Of a stretch of DNA of 64,000 nt, positions 12,761-24,088 are shown in pieces. This DNA comes from Phialocephala subalpina (taxonomy: Eukaryota; Ascomycota; Leotiomycetes; Helotiales; Mollisiaceae): the NCBI GenBank assembly GCA_900073065.1, contig FJOG01000003.1:911128-975127 (forward strand), in the 5' to 3' direction. Made by a program: the position numbers and the translations under genes. A model generated the notes under the pieces. The model was not told the origin of the DNA and searched no databases. It was given only the letters and a program-made list of their open reading frames with translations. Numbering within the stretch: the stretch's first letter is position 1; every line of letters starts with the position of its first letter.

Positions 12761-13457
12761 TTTGATGAGGGTTGTTGAGAGATTGAGCGAGTGTCTTCAA
12801 CGAAGGTATGAAAGTTTGCGAGATGAAAATAATCTGGTGCGAGTGTGTTGTAGGAGGAAAGAAGATTTCTCGAGGATGAAAGGGGGGAAAGGAATAAATA
12901 GGTATGGGAGGTGGGCAACACACTAGGAGCATGTCATTACCATGGGTGTAATGCCCTATACCCTCAAGTTCTATCACATCATTGAAGGTGTGCAGTCAAG
13001 CACCTTAAACCAGATGAATACGTAGAGGTGTTGAAAATTTTCAAGCGTACCATTCAAACCTGAAACCACACCAAAAAATGCCATCACCGGCCACAGGAAA
13101 GCGATGATATACTTGATCTAAAAATACTCAACTTTTTGTGCGCGGTCTGAATCTATAACTTCCCTTGCCCTGAACGAGCTGTCAAACATTAGTTCCCGGA
13201 ACCACTTCATGGGACCGGACTTTGACATGACTTCATGAACTCCGCTGGGAATATCAGAATTGATGACGAAAGTATTCCAACACAATAAATCCATGAGAAA
13301 ACTGCTGTCGATTGCATCGAACTTGTCAAAAACTCCTTTTCCTGTTTAAATACATCTCTCGTTGTGCATTTTCTGCCAAGTGTGTATTCTTGTTATCGTC
13401 CAGAAACAACGGTAAGCCTCATATATCGTACAAACGCCTGCAATGTCCAGTCAAATG
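12761..13457. other. Intergenic: promoter of the GPI protein gene and 3' flank of ORM1
   Basis: No gene is seen. On the minus strand a TATTTATT element (complement of 12893-12900) sits upstream of the GPI-protein start and is a plausible TATA box. Nothing else stands out. Confidence 0.5.
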
Positions 13458-14143
13458 CTACCTATCTTCCGGGGCTCCTGAGAACAATCCTACTCGTGTG
13501 CGGTGGCTCTATTTATAGTTCAGCTCTATAATTCTGTTGGGGGATGTTCCTGAACATACGTATGGTAATTTTGGTATCACTACTCCAAGCACAGCCAGAA
13601 AATTGATGGTGAAGTACGTTAAGTCGTAATGGGTATAGTGTGTGCTGAGAAGAAATAGCACGATGGGTACGCTGAGGAGGAACTTTTTCGCTGGTGTGTA
13701 CTGGTCGCCATTGTCGATTTGCTCCCACATATTCAAGTTATCGTATGCGCCTGCGTTGAACTCAAAGGGAACGCCTCGGACCCAGTGGAACATAAGAAAT
13801 GAGCCGAACATGTATGAAATGTTTGTCAAGGTCCATGATGTCTCCTGTGACACGCCGGGTATAATATCGAATAGGATCTTGAGAGCAGCAATGAGAACTA
13901 CATGTATCGTCCAAGCACCTATGTAGAACCACGTTAGCACTGTTAGCTTAAATTGATATTCGCCTCCGCAGCAGAAACACCAATGTTCGGAATGGCATCA
14001 GCGAACTGACCTTTTGCATTCACCCAATCTGCGTTTAGATTTGGCAGGGCAGCTTGGTCACTCATATGCTCTATTGTCTCTGGCGGTTCCTGGTACAGCA
14101 AACTGCTGGACCGCCGCCGCCTCCCTGTCTTTTGCTCACTCAT
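13458..14143 (-). CDS. ORM1: ORM1/ORMDL family protein, regulator of serine palmitoyltransferase
   Basis: Three exons (14011-14143, 13560-13918, 13458-13508) give 180 residues, the usual fungal ORM length. ORM proteins sit in the ER membrane, bind serine palmitoyltransferase and restrain sphingolipid synthesis. Family hallmarks are visible: NADWVNAKGAW at the first splice join, the SWTLTN block, RGVPFEF, WEQIDNGDQYTPAKKFL, and the THYTHYDLTYF...PKLPY segment, with about four hydrophobic spans. The N-terminus is RRRRSSS-rich, matching the position where yeast Orm proteins are phosphorylated by Ypk1 (inference). The last exon encodes only 16 residues (SHRTRVGLFSGAPEDR), which fits the family C-terminus and supports the last intron. 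Confidence 0.93.
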
Positions 14144-15000
14144 AGCTCTGTACGGACCGCTCGGGCGTGGAGGTTTTGAGCTCGCGTCGTAGGAGACGGT
14201 GCGAGGAAGGAGAATTGGTGAAGACAGTTTGGCGGTAGTTGGGGAAGGAATTTTGAAGTATGGAGGTGCTCGGAAGAGCGTGTATTCGTATTCAGAAGGA
14301 TTTCGGTGATATTCGGATGTAGGGAGGGTATGAAGAAAGTCAAGGACGTCTGAAGTTTCTAAAAGGCCAGCACAACCACGTCAGCATCTTCTCCAATGCT
14401 CTATGCTCTTCTGGACGGTGATCAGGTACGAGCATGTGTGATTGTCCAGAAGTACCTCACCGCAGATGCTGTCGTCGGGGGGGGAGAGGAGGGCGTTGCT
14501 CACCTCTTCAAACACGGCTCTCGCGGAAGAATGTACTGCTGGTCAACTCCTTAGCAATAGACAGCACAGATAGAAGAAAGCCCTGGGTATAAAGGTCAAA
14601 CGAAGATGGAGAGAATGGAAAGACGAGGGCTTTTGGTTGTCGTTGAGGTTAACTTGACATTCTGGCTTGACTACGGAGCTTGACAAGGGTTACGCCGCTA
14701 GCGCATCAGGGATTCGTAATTCTAGAATTCGCCTGGGATTGTGGAAAATATCACGCACTCGAATCGATTCCACAACCGTGAAGCACAACTTCAATCACCG
14801 TGAATTGAAGGAACTGCGCATTGCGAAAACCCCTCTATCGTCGTGCAGCTCGTCGTCGGCCTGTGCAGTAATTAATACTGAAGGGTTCCTTCCCGAAGAG
14901 ACTTGCTAAACTGGTAGGCCGATACCGCGTCGCGACACGCCCTTTTCACCCACCTTCACGACCATCCTACCTTCGTGCATGGATCTGCCACGATTTTAAG
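14144..15000. other. Divergent promoter region between ORM1 and the CCHC gene
   Basis: 857 bp separate two divergently transcribed genes. Pyrimidine-rich stretches and no long conserved-looking frame are seen. A poly-G run (cggggggggagagg) lies near 14474-14490. Confidence 0.5.
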
Positions 15001-18000
15001 ATGGACGAACCTCAACAACAAATCACTGACACGAGTATGGCCGATACTCGTCCTGACTCTGCGGAGTCTGCGATATCCCCCATCCGAGCACCACGTCCAC
15101 CTACAATGGTTGAGTCGGAGGAAGAAGACTCGAGGACTGCCGTGGCAGGACGCAAGAGAGGCTTCCAAGAGGCTGCTCATCACGAAGACGCGATGGAGAT
15201 CGCTATGTCTGATGATGAGGAGCCATCGAGGAAGCGCGCAAAAGAGAATGATCCATCTAGCTTTGTACGTGCTGAGGACACATTGGTGACCAATATCACC
15301 TCTGTATCCCCAGTACCCGCATCAGCAGAGGAAGAGGCTGTTGTATCTCGTCTGCCACCTGTACAGAGCTCATCTGATTCCGAGCAATCTCGAGCTGCTG
15401 ATGCTTATGCACAGTCAGGGCCTAGTACTGCATCGCTTCCTAATGCATGGAATTCAGGTATACAGAGTGGCTTGCGGACATCATTTGGCAAGGCTACTAA
15501 TACTTCCAATGAAGGCCAGCCCTTCCGAAAACTCACGAACCGGGAAGTGAAATCGCTGTCTAAAGAGGAGCAGAGCGCATATAAGAAAGACCTTTTTGCT
15601 TGGTTGGGTCAGAAGACAGCAGAAAAGAAGGCCAACAAGAAGGCTCTCCTTGCCCCTACATCCGATTTTGAGACTGCTGGGAATGATGCTGAAGAGCACA
15701 CCCTTCAGGTGATTGACCCTGTGCATGAGCAGGCCATGGATGATGTCAACATGGAAGAGACCATGGCACAGCCACTACGCCCTTCAACTCCAGCTTTCAA
15801 GCAGCTGTCTGATGAGGAGATTGGTCGCCTCTCTGCGACAGACAGAACTCGTTATTGGGATGCTTACTTCGATCGTCAGAAGGCACACAGCGTCACTCCA
15901 AAGGCACAAGTCCAAAGCTTGTCGACTGGCGAATCATCTGCTTCCGGAACAAATACAATTCGACCTGTTGAAGCTAGCTCAGCTTATGTTCCTGGATTCG
16001 CGGATACTTCTGCCGGTGACGGCTCTGATGGCAGCGACTCTGAAAATGACCAGGATGGCTCAGATGAGGATGAGGACGAGGACGAGGACGAGGACTATAT
16101 TTCTCGCGACACCGACAAGATCCAGGCTCAAGACTCTCAGATTCCTTCAGCCACGGATGCTCGACTGCTCTCGGCGTTTGGTCCACCTCCTACTCCACCA
16201 GTTCCCTTTCAATTTCTGAGTAAAGGTCAAAAGAAGAAATTGGGTAAAGCTGAAGGGAAGAAATATCGGGCTGACAGTGCTGCTTACAACGATGCCTTGA
16301 ATCGATATCGAAACGCCAAAAGAGAATACGATGCGAAAATTGGCAATCCACAACTTCCGCCTTCTCTCCCAACGAATTTCGAGAAAAAGCCTACAAGACT
16401 CTCGAAGAGACAAGTCTCGGAGCTTACAAAAGCAGACCAGGAAAAGTATACCAAGATCATGGGGGCTGAGCTACTAGCCAGAAAGAGATCTCGAATGGAC
16501 AAATACCACGAGGAAGCAGAAACTGTTTTGCAGCAGGCGAAGCAATGGCCGTTGCCTCCTCTGATCAGCCAGAGCAATCCGAGCGTATGGGCCAATATCA
16601 GAAAGGGCAAGACCTGGTATGCCTCACATAGGACCGAGAAGAAGAATAAGGGAGTGCGCCCGTACAAATGCCAAAAAGGCACCTTCAAGGTGGCCGAGGT
16701 TTTTGATGGCGATGGCCTTCCTCTTCCAATCCAACAATTCTCCTTCAATCGCTTCGTTCCAGCATTCTTGAAGCACAACGAAGCCGATTGGAACAAAATG
16801 GACCAAAGTGTCCTCAAGGGTGCGTTCAACTCATATCTGAGCATTTTCTACGTCCATGCAACCGAGTTCGAGCCTTGGGTCAAGCAGACAGCTTATGCAC
16901 AAGATGCAATTTCATTCAAAGATGCAATGCTGCAAGTCGGAAACACCCTGGGTATGTCTCGATCATCCAGTGCCAATCATGCTCCTGCTCCTAGCCAAAC
17001 CAATCGTGTTGCGAGCGGTCCTGTCAAGCAAGAAGTTGTGCCTCAAGCTTCTGCAATTGTTACTGGAGGACGTCCTAAGGAAGATTTACCTCGTACCAAA
17101 GAGAAGGAGGTTGTCAATCGCCTGGAGGACGATCCTGATACTGTCATGACTACTGCTGCACCTTCTATCCAGGCCGTTGTCAATACACCAACGCCAACCT
17201 TCGCGGCTGTTGAGGATCCTGATCTGCGTGAAACTCTCATGTTTTTGCAGCAGAAGTACTATCCCTCAGCCAGTTCTGTAATCCGCTGCCTGTCATGCGC
17301 AAAAACCGGTCACATGAGTGATACATGCCCAGCGTTGAATTGCATGACCTGTGGTGCTCGAGGCAAGCACTCAACCTTGATGTGTCCACGAGACATGCCT
17401 TGCGAAAAGTGCCGTGGCCATGGCCACAGCCGTCAACAGTGCCCAGAGAAGCTCTCTCTACCGGCATCGGAGATGACTTGCGACCTGTGTGGCTCTTGCA
17501 ATCATCTGGAGACAGCATGCCATAACATCTGGCGAAGCTTTGATCCCAGTCCCAACGAGATCATGACTGTCAGTGGCATTCCAGTGTACTGCTATACTTG
17601 TGGTAACAGCGGCCACTATGGTCCCGATTGTGGCTTGTTTCAGGGACAAAAGATCCTTTCTGGTGGATACACGTTCTCAGAAGCCAACCTCCTGAAGTAC
17701 TCGGACCCATCGAGTCGAGACCGAGCTATATCTGCTGGCAAGGACTACTCGATCCCACCCCGACCTAGTAACAAGAACAACTATAGTATCAAGGGCAAAG
17801 GAAGAGCAAACGACCCCATCACCTTTGACGAGTCCGAAGAGGAAGAGCAGTTTCTCCGCCCTTCAATCATGTCTGGAAACGTTCCACGAGGTCCTATCCG
17901 ATTTGGTAATGGCCAACCACCCCAGGCATCGTTCCGATCTGGTCCGAGCGGTCCAGGAGATATGAATGTCGTAATGAGAGGACTAGGACCCCAAGGCGGT

Positions 18001-18129
18001 GGTGGAGGAAAGAAGAAACAGGGCGAGAGACCGAAGCGTGCGAAGCCTGCTCCAAATAGAGCTCCAGGGAGGCGAGCGGCGAATCGAGCTGCAGCTGCCA
18101 ATTCTGGCAAGCTGCCTGCTCGTCGTTGA
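15001..18129 (+). CDS. Five-zinc-knuckle (CCHC) RNA-binding protein, Air1/Air2-like
   Basis: A single open exon of 1,042 residues starts at the ATG at 15001. Five tandem zinc knuckles lie at residues 763-877: C763LSC...H771...C776, C781MTC...H790...C795 (spacing one residue longer before His), C801EKC...H809...C814, C827DLC...H835...C840 and C864YTC...H872...C877. This array is the hallmark of Air1/Air2-type proteins, the RNA-binding subunits of the nuclear TRAMP polyadenylation complex. The yeast proteins are far shorter (about 350 aa), so the match is to the knuckle block only. The N-terminal half is charged and disordered with an Asp/Glu run at about 338-365. The C-terminal 130 residues are Gly/Pro/Arg/Lys-rich. 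A nuclear RNA surveillance role is inferred. Confidence 0.85.
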   Translation: MDEPQQQITDTSMADTRPDSAESAISPIRAPRPPTMVESEEEDSRTAVAGRKRGFQEAAHHEDAMEIAMSDDEEPSRKRAKENDPSSFVRAEDTLVTNITSVSPVPASAEEEAVVSRLPPVQSSSDSEQSRAADAYAQSGPSTASLPNAWNSGIQSGLRTSFGKATNTSNEGQPFRKLTNREVKSLSKEEQSAYKKDLFAWLGQKTAEKKANKKALLAPTSDFETAGNDAEEHTLQVIDPVHEQAMDDVNMEETMAQPLRPSTPAFKQLSDEEIGRLSATDRTRYWDAYFDRQKAHSVTPKAQVQSLSTGESSASGTNTIRPVEASSAYVPGFADTSAGDGSDGSDSENDQDGSDEDEDEDEDEDYISRDTDKIQAQDSQIPSATDARLLSAFGPPPTPPVPFQFLSKGQKKKLGKAEGKKYRADSAAYNDALNRYRNAKREYDAKIGNPQLPPSLPTNFEKKPTRLSKRQVSELTKADQEKYTKIMGAELLARKRSRMDKYHEEAETVLQQAKQWPLPPLISQSNPSVWANIRKGKTWYASHRTEKKNKGVRPYKCQKGTFKVAEVFDGDGLPLPIQQFSFNRFVPAFLKHNEADWNKMDQSVLKGAFNSYLSIFYVHATEFEPWVKQTAYAQDAISFKDAMLQVGNTLGMSRSSSANHAPAPSQTNRVASGPVKQEVVPQASAIVTGGRPKEDLPRTKEKEVVNRLEDDPDTVMTTAAPSIQAVVNTPTPTFAAVEDPDLRETLMFLQQKYYPSASSVIRCLSCAKTGHMSDTCPALNCMTCGARGKHSTLMCPRDMPCEKCRGHGHSRQQCPEKLSLPASEMTCDLCGSCNHLETACHNIWRSFDPSPNEIMTVSGIPVYCYTCGNSGHYGPDCGLFQGQKILSGGYTFSEANLLKYSDPSSRDRAISAGKDYSIPPRPSNKNNYSIKGKGRANDPITFDESEEEEQFLRPSIMSGNVPRGPIRFGNGQPPQASFRSGPSGPGDMNVVMRGLGPQGGGGGKKKQGERPKRAKPAPNRAPGRRAANRAAAANSGKLPARR

Positions 18130-19987
18130 GTACCTCTGGCGTACTATCTGGTAATCGACAGCAGAAGTTCTGATTGGAGTCATTCCCGATGTACACTGGA
18201 TGTTTGAGGCGTTCTACTTCACGTTCAGTACAACGGTAGACTTCTATCCCCGAGGAATACCACAATCATCTTAGAGTCTTGTACATTGTATAACTGCCTG
18301 TGGGCAGATTCGATTTCCTTGCAACACGCATCGCATGAGTATGGCATTTGTGCATAGACTTTGCCTTTCGTTGCGTTGCATTCTATGCGCTTTAGCATAG
18401 CATGGCAGAGTGGGTGGTCCAGCCTTGCACGATGACATAACGATATGCATGAATAGAACAAACGCAAAACAAATCATGTCTTCAATACTAGCTTTCCTTT
18501 CGCTCGAATGCGTATTACTCGAATCGCAAGTGCGATTCTGTTTGACTTCAAGTTAATCTTCATGTGAGAACACAGACCCGTTCTCGGTCTCTTCGATAGG
18601 AAGCGGAGACTTCAACATGGTTCAGCTGCAGACTTCAAGCCGCCGAGTTGGCTTCGGGACGAGAGCTTCTTGACCGGAGAGCCTCAAGACCCCGTGTCCT
18701 ACGGAGACGGAGTACTGTACGGTACGGCCCTGCAGACACGGCGTGGCGATGACTTTTCTCCTCTCTTTCCCCTCGGAACGCTAACCAAATGCAAATATTC
18801 GGGGCTATTTCTCAACAGCGTGCTAGGTTCGTGTACGAATCCCTCAAAAGCAACCATTGACTCATTTCAGCAATAATTATGTAATCATTCTCACCCTGTT
18901 CACAACTTGAGCTCAACACGAGATTTGATTCGTCACTGACCGTCGCTTAGACTAGCCCCTCGGCCTTCGCGCTTCACAACACCGACCACGAAAATGCCCT
19001 TAGAGAAAAGGGGTGTCGCATTTACGTCAGTTGCTCCGCCGCAGTGTCATCACTTTATGTGTACTTCTGATGACCACAGCGACGTGTGGACGCCACAACC
19101 GTCAGTTGAGATGTTCTAGAGCCGCATTTTTTGTGTTTCTAGGTCGTATTTTCAATGTTCAGTAATCTCTAGCTCCATTCAACGTTCACGGGATGGCTCT
19201 CCTCCCTGGAGAACGTGGAAATAAGACTTCCCGCAAACACTCAAAGAGGAGAATGACAGAGGAGAACCAATCAATCCAGCCTGAACATCCTTTTGCATAA
19301 AATGCACAATTGTTTTGTCCTTGATTACGATTCTGGGTGCTCCCGTCCCGGCAGTTCGGCAGAACCCTTCAAAGCCCGCACCAAGACCGCACTTCCTCCC
19401 CACCACTTCGCTCTTCGGCCTTAATTTCACCACTTTTCACCCCCAAGTTGGTACCAAAACTCCAGCTACCAGACGGTCGGTGCTTGTCAATTTCATCCCG
19501 ACACGAATTAGTCATTTTAGAATTTCTCGTGCCCTGTTGACAAGCTGCTAGTGCGGCTTTCGTCATGGGCTTGTCGCTCTATTGGGTGTTGGGTTATCGC
19601 CGTCGGTATGGAGTTTCTCTCTGGGTGCGGAGTTTTATTATGGTGTTAGAGATACCTGTTGTACGACCGAGAGACCGAGTTTGATTGGAAATGTGAATTG
19701 TTAGTTTCTCTTGTAAGTGCAAGATGGTATATTATGTTTAGTTTCCGCTGTTAAGAGAGAAGTGCTTCATCAGTTCAAACGACTTCATTTCTTGCATCAA
19801 CTCACAACTCGCGCAGCTAAGACCTGAAAAGACTCAACAAGCTTTCAGGGTACTACATCGACTCTTGAAATTCTCCTATTTCATATACCCTGCAATATCC
19901 ACCCTCAATCTTGCGTTATCTCCTTGCCCCGCTTTGGGCACAACCCAACCCACCTACCTCTATATCATAACCAACACATCCTCTTGA
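18130..19987. other. 1.86-kb intergenic region, no supported gene
   Basis: Lies between the 3' end of the CCHC gene and the start of the DHA1 transporter. Short open frames on both strands have no family character. The right 250 bp, rich in ctcaac/cttgc pyrimidine stretches, is probably the transporter promoter and leader. Confidence 0.5.
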
Positions 19988-21760
19988 ATGACAGGCGAAA
20001 TGCGAGCTTCGTTCGATACAGACAGGACACAAGTCCCAACTCGACAGAACAGTGTTGGACATCTACACGAACACGAACACATGGATCCCCTCGAAGAGAA
20101 GAAGACAAACATGGATATCGATCCCAATTCTCCCGATTCCCAACAGACACTTGCTACACATCAAGTAACGCTCGATCGATTTGCTTCGAGACAACAATAC
20201 GATGACTCTTTTGACGGTATCGATGTCGTTGATGGAACGCGCATAGACAATACTTCGAGCTCAACGCTAGATCTCGAGAAGGGTGATGAGGAGGCGGACA
20301 GAGCTGCTACCGCCGCACAACTGCAAAGACACGCATCCAAACCCAAAGACCCCAACCTTATCGAATGGGACGGCCCCCTCGACCCCGAGAACCCCATGAA
20401 CTGGCCTGTATCAAAGAAATGGATCGCAACCATCGCCCTCGGCCTCATGACCTTTTGCGTTACATTCGCCTCCTCGGTATTCTCCAACGCAACTATCGAC
20501 GTCGCAAAATTATACCACGTCAGTACCGAAACCTCAACTCTAGGAACCTCCCTCTTCGTCCTCGGCTTCGCAGTTGGTCCTCTGATCTGGGGACCTGGCT
20601 CCGAAATCTTCGGTCGAAAGACCCCATTATTCTTCGGCTACTTCCTCTTCGCAATCTTCCAGATCCCCGTCGCTGTCGCGCAGAACCTATATACTATCAT
20701 GCTCTGTCGTTTCTTCGGAGGTGCATTTGCCTCTGCCCCTCTGGCAATCGTCGGTGGTGCTCTCGCAGATTTCTGGGGACCGGTTGACCGCGGGATTGCG
20801 GTTTGTGTTTTTGCTTGTGCTACTTTCATAGGACCAATTGCTGGTCCAATTATGGGTGGTTTTATCACTCAATCATACCTTGGATGGAGATGGACTGCAT
20901 GGATTACGCTCATCATGGCTGCATTCTTCGGAACCATCGGGTTTTTCCTGGTTCCTGAATCGAGTCATTCGGCAATCTTACAAACACGAGCAAAGAAGTT
21001 GCGGTTCGAGACCCAGAATTGGGCGATTCACTCCCAGCGCGATACTATCCAAGTCGACTTGAATGCCATCATCCACACTTACCTCTTCCGACCCTTCAAA
21101 ATGCTCTTCCAGGAGCCGATTCTTCTCCTCGTCACCATCTACATGGCACTCATCTACGGCATCTTGTACCTCTTCTTTGAAGCCTATCCCATCTCTTTCC
21201 AAGAAGAAAGAGGTTGGAAGCAAGGCGTTGGCGCTCTCCCATTCATCGGCATCATGATCGGTGTTGTCTTCGGAGCTATCACCATCACTATCATCACTAA
21301 GACACGCTTCGCTCGCAAACTCAAGAAACATGGCCGAGTCATCCCTGAAGAACGTCTGCCGCCTATGATCCTCGGCGCTGTTATTCTACCTATCGGTCTC
21401 TTCTGGTTCGCATGGACTTCATCACCTCACATATCCTGGGTCCCTCAAGCTTTGGCTGGTATTCCTATCGGATGGGGAATCCTGATGGTTTTCCTTCAGG
21501 GGTTAAACTATCTCATTGATGTTTATATGTGGAATGCCAACTCGGCCATCGCTGCAAACACATTTTTGCGATCTTTTGCTGGTGCTGGATTTCCGTTGTT
21601 TGCGACGGCTATGTATCATACTCTTGGCGTGGCTTGGGCAACGAGCTTGCTTGGATTCCTTTGTATTGCGATGATTCCAGCGCCGATTGTCTTTTATGTG
21701 TATGGGGCAAGGATTAGGGCTATGAGTAAGTTTAGTCCGAGTTTGCCGGGAGCGAAGTGA
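19988..21760 (+). CDS. MFS transporter, DHA1 family (drug/polyamine:proton antiporter type)
   Basis: A single-exon 590-residue protein. After about 120 hydrophilic N-terminal residues comes the family marker WDGPLDPENPMNWP, which precedes helix 1 in fungal DHA1 (Tpo1/Flu1-like) exporters. Twelve hydrophobic segments follow. The loop 2-3 signature is FGRKTPLFFG after GPLIWGPGSEI, and RWTAWITLI marks the region around helix 6. The central cytoplasmic loop holds PEERLPP. These plasma-membrane proteins export drugs, polyamines or toxic metabolites in exchange for protons; the substrate here cannot be read from sequence. The ATG at 19988 opens the frame; another in-frame ATG follows four codons later, so the exact start is uncertain by a few residues. 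Confidence 0.9.
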   Translation: MTGEMRASFDTDRTQVPTRQNSVGHLHEHEHMDPLEEKKTNMDIDPNSPDSQQTLATHQVTLDRFASRQQYDDSFDGIDVVDGTRIDNTSSSTLDLEKGDEEADRAATAAQLQRHASKPKDPNLIEWDGPLDPENPMNWPVSKKWIATIALGLMTFCVTFASSVFSNATIDVAKLYHVSTETSTLGTSLFVLGFAVGPLIWGPGSEIFGRKTPLFFGYFLFAIFQIPVAVAQNLYTIMLCRFFGGAFASAPLAIVGGALADFWGPVDRGIAVCVFACATFIGPIAGPIMGGFITQSYLGWRWTAWITLIMAAFFGTIGFFLVPESSHSAILQTRAKKLRFETQNWAIHSQRDTIQVDLNAIIHTYLFRPFKMLFQEPILLLVTIYMALIYGILYLFFEAYPISFQEERGWKQGVGALPFIGIMIGVVFGAITITIITKTRFARKLKKHGRVIPEERLPPMILGAVILPIGLFWFAWTSSPHISWVPQALAGIPIGWGILMVFLQGLNYLIDVYMWNANSAIAANTFLRSFAGAGFPLFATAMYHTLGVAWATSLLGFLCIAMIPAPIVFYVYGARIRAMSKFSPSLPGAK

Positions 21761-22564
21761 GGGGATTTTTATGGAATGAGGTTGCGGAGAATGAGAAGAG
21801 GGGATGATGTGTGCATTAGCGAGGCGTTTCGGATCTCTCTTTTTCTCGTGGCATTTAGCGAGCGGGCATTTGGATAGAATATAGATGGGCGGAAAGGAGG
21901 GGAACATAATGTACAAATAATACAACACCACAATATCAAATCATCACAGAAACATCCTCCCTTCCTTGATATTTGAGTGTGATCACATGTCTTCGTTCCG
22001 AAGCAAGTCTGAACTCCGATCCGAAAGATGAAATCACTTCTGTGTTTGCAACAGCGAATTATGGGTTCGGTTTCGATTGTCTGAAAGTCAAAGAAATTTC
22101 TGGGCGCCTTCGAGACATCATCGAAGGCCAGAAGTGGCGGTGCAAGCGTTTGACATAATTGATGATGGTCCAATTCACTGGTCCAAATCAGCACCGTATG
22201 TCAGCTTGTTGTAGCCAAGTCTGTTTGATTGACAGACATGTTCTCGCATCTTAAAACAAAACTTTATATCCAATAACTCAAACTCCATTAAGGTTATGCC
22301 ATCCCATTTTGTTGTTCGCTTCCCCCTCAAAAAGTCTGAGCGAGGCGTGATAGGAGGGATGACCTTGGGAGAATCCCCTGACAGGAACATCGACTGACTT
22401 CTTAAACGCCTTCAGATGCTGTATAAAGAGCTCAAGCAGAACTCTACAAGACTCTCAATCTTCATTGAAACATAATCGTCGATCTTTCTTATAATCCTGC
22501 TGCTACCAAATCATCAACGTTGTCCGGCACAACTTCCTACATTCATAATTCAAAACCAATCAAA
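21761..22564. other. Intergenic: 3' flank of MFS gene and promoter of the small secreted protein gene
   Basis: No gene is seen. The right end holds a TATA box at 22432-22437 and a C/T- and A-rich leader up to the ATG at 22565. Confidence 0.5.
22432..22437 (+). promoter_or_regulatory. TATA box of the small secreted protein gene
   Basis: TATAAA lies 128 bp before the start codon, in a context (gctgtataaagagctc) typical of strongly induced fungal genes. Assignment rests on position and match only. Confidence 0.5.
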
Positions 22565-22948
22565 ATGCAGTTCTCACTCTCAATCCTTTTCCTCACCTCC
22601 ATCATGGCAACTTCCTCTCTCGCCGGTACGTCCTTCCCCCTTTGATCTTCCGTTCCAACTCTATCTAACTCTAAAAGGCAACATCCCGATGGGAGCCCGC
22701 GCCGACACATTCTCCAACTTCGCCAACGGCGTCGGAGCCTCCAACCAACCCGTCTCCGCCAAAGCTGGCCAACCTTGTACGTCTCGTAATCTCCTTCTTT
22801 CCTACGGTCTTCGCTTTGTTGACATTAAACAGGTACAGGGACAGTCGACGGTCTCCAAAAGACCGGGACTTGTACGGCGAATGGGAGGTGTGGGATTAAT
22901 ATCCCGCCCAACGAGTTTGATCAGGTTGCGAGTGCGGATTGTCAGTAG
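22565..22948 (+). CDS. Small secreted cysteine-containing protein (effector-like), 91 aa
   Basis: Three exons (22565-22625, 22678-22776, 22833-22948) splice in frame to 91 residues; all introns are about 52-56 bp with GTACGT donors. The N-terminus is a signal peptide (MQFSLSILFLTSIMATSSLAG). The mature part is about 70 residues with four cysteines (QPC, GTC, GRC, ADC), enough for two disulfides. It holds the segment FANGVGASNQPVSAKAG and ends at the last cysteine (DCQ stop). Size, signal and cysteine pattern match fungal secreted effector or antifungal-type small proteins; no named family was recognised. A TATA box sits 128 bp upstream. It is tail-to-tail with the DUF427 gene, only 100 bp away. 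No open frame longer than 60 residues covers the whole gene, so it is easily missed by simple ORF calling. Confidence 0.82.
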
Positions 22949-23048
22949 TTCGGCATGACGATTGAGAGGTTGATGGAATGATTGATTGGCGGAGGGGTTT
23001 GAAGTTCGTGGTCGTGGAGTTCGAGATGAGAGGACAAGGCCGGGGAAG

Positions 23049-24088
23049 TCAGAGACGAGCATCTGTGTATTTTTCTTCTGGGATGCCGTCGATGAATACA
23101 TCTACTTTCTCGTTGTAGAAACATAGTCTTCCTGCGATGGGCGCGCTTTCTGCGGTGGGGTATTTGTAATACCAGACTGCGTCTTTGGTTTCTTTTCCGT
23201 TGACTTTGAGGTTGTAGTAACTGCTCTCTTGTCAGTGTCTCTTCCTCCACTCCCCTTCCCACCAAGCAGAAAACAGGAAAAAGAAATGACGCACTTAGCC
23301 ATCCCCTTATACGGACAATAACTAACCGTCTCGCTTTCCTCAAGCAATTCCCATTTGACATTCCCAGGATTCAAATAATATCTCGGTCTCAACATCGTTT
23401 CAAAAAGAAAGACATTTTGGCTGCTCTCCGCTACTACCGTACCATCGAATTCTATGCGGATGGTGCGAGATGAAGGAAGGGTTTCGACTCTTTTGTAAGG
23501 ATCTTTCGGGTGAGGGCCGAGGAGATGCTCGTCTTCTGAGAACCAGGTTATTGCTGAGTGCTCGATTCGAATTAGATTGTCAAGGGACGGGGTGTTGAAG
23601 AGGAGGACTCGGGAGGTGAATTGGGAACCGGCCTCGAGACGAGCGAGATGGAAACCTTTGGTGTTGCTATCTTTATGTTCTTGTGACTCTGGAAGAACCT
23701 TCAAGACGTCTTTCTTGAATTCGGAATGTGAGATGTAGAAATATGGATCTGAATCTCATCAGCCACGGTCTATTTTCGAGGAAGTTGAACACATACAATA
23801 GGGATGCTCCCAAACATAAACCGCCTTCAATGTATCAAAGATCCACTCTCCAGCAAACAGACCCCGGACTCGTCTCGGTGTTGCCTCTTTCTTGTGAGGA
23901 CCTTCTTTTGCGAGTTTCTCTCCAAGTTTGATGAGACTTGCAAACTATCAGCTTCAGACTTGGAGGAACAGAAGCAGACAAAGAAGACAGGCAAGTAAAG
24001 GTGACGCTTGTCACATGAAGTGTTGTGATGGTGAGTATAGGGAGATTGGAGGAGAGAGCATGTTGAAGGAGAGTGCTTACTCTGCCAT
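23049..24088 (-). CDS. DUF427 domain protein
   Basis: Four exons (24081-24088, 23797-23936, 23295-23748, 23049-23223) give 258 residues. The first exon is only 8 nt (MA plus two bases), joined through a 144-bp intron. The protein has the two-half arrangement of fungal DUF427 proteins: RRVRGLFAGEWIFDT...VYVWEHPYYPYFYI in the first half, and VVAESSQNVFLFET...YYLNPGNVKWELL...YCPYKGMANSYYNLKVNG...VWYYKYPTAE...GRLCFYNEKVDVFIDG in the second. The biochemical role of DUF427 is unsettled; it is a small beta-rich domain found in bacteria and fungi, and a cytosolic location is inferred from the lack of signals. The start codon assignment depends on the 8-nt exon and is the least certain part. Confidence 0.88.
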
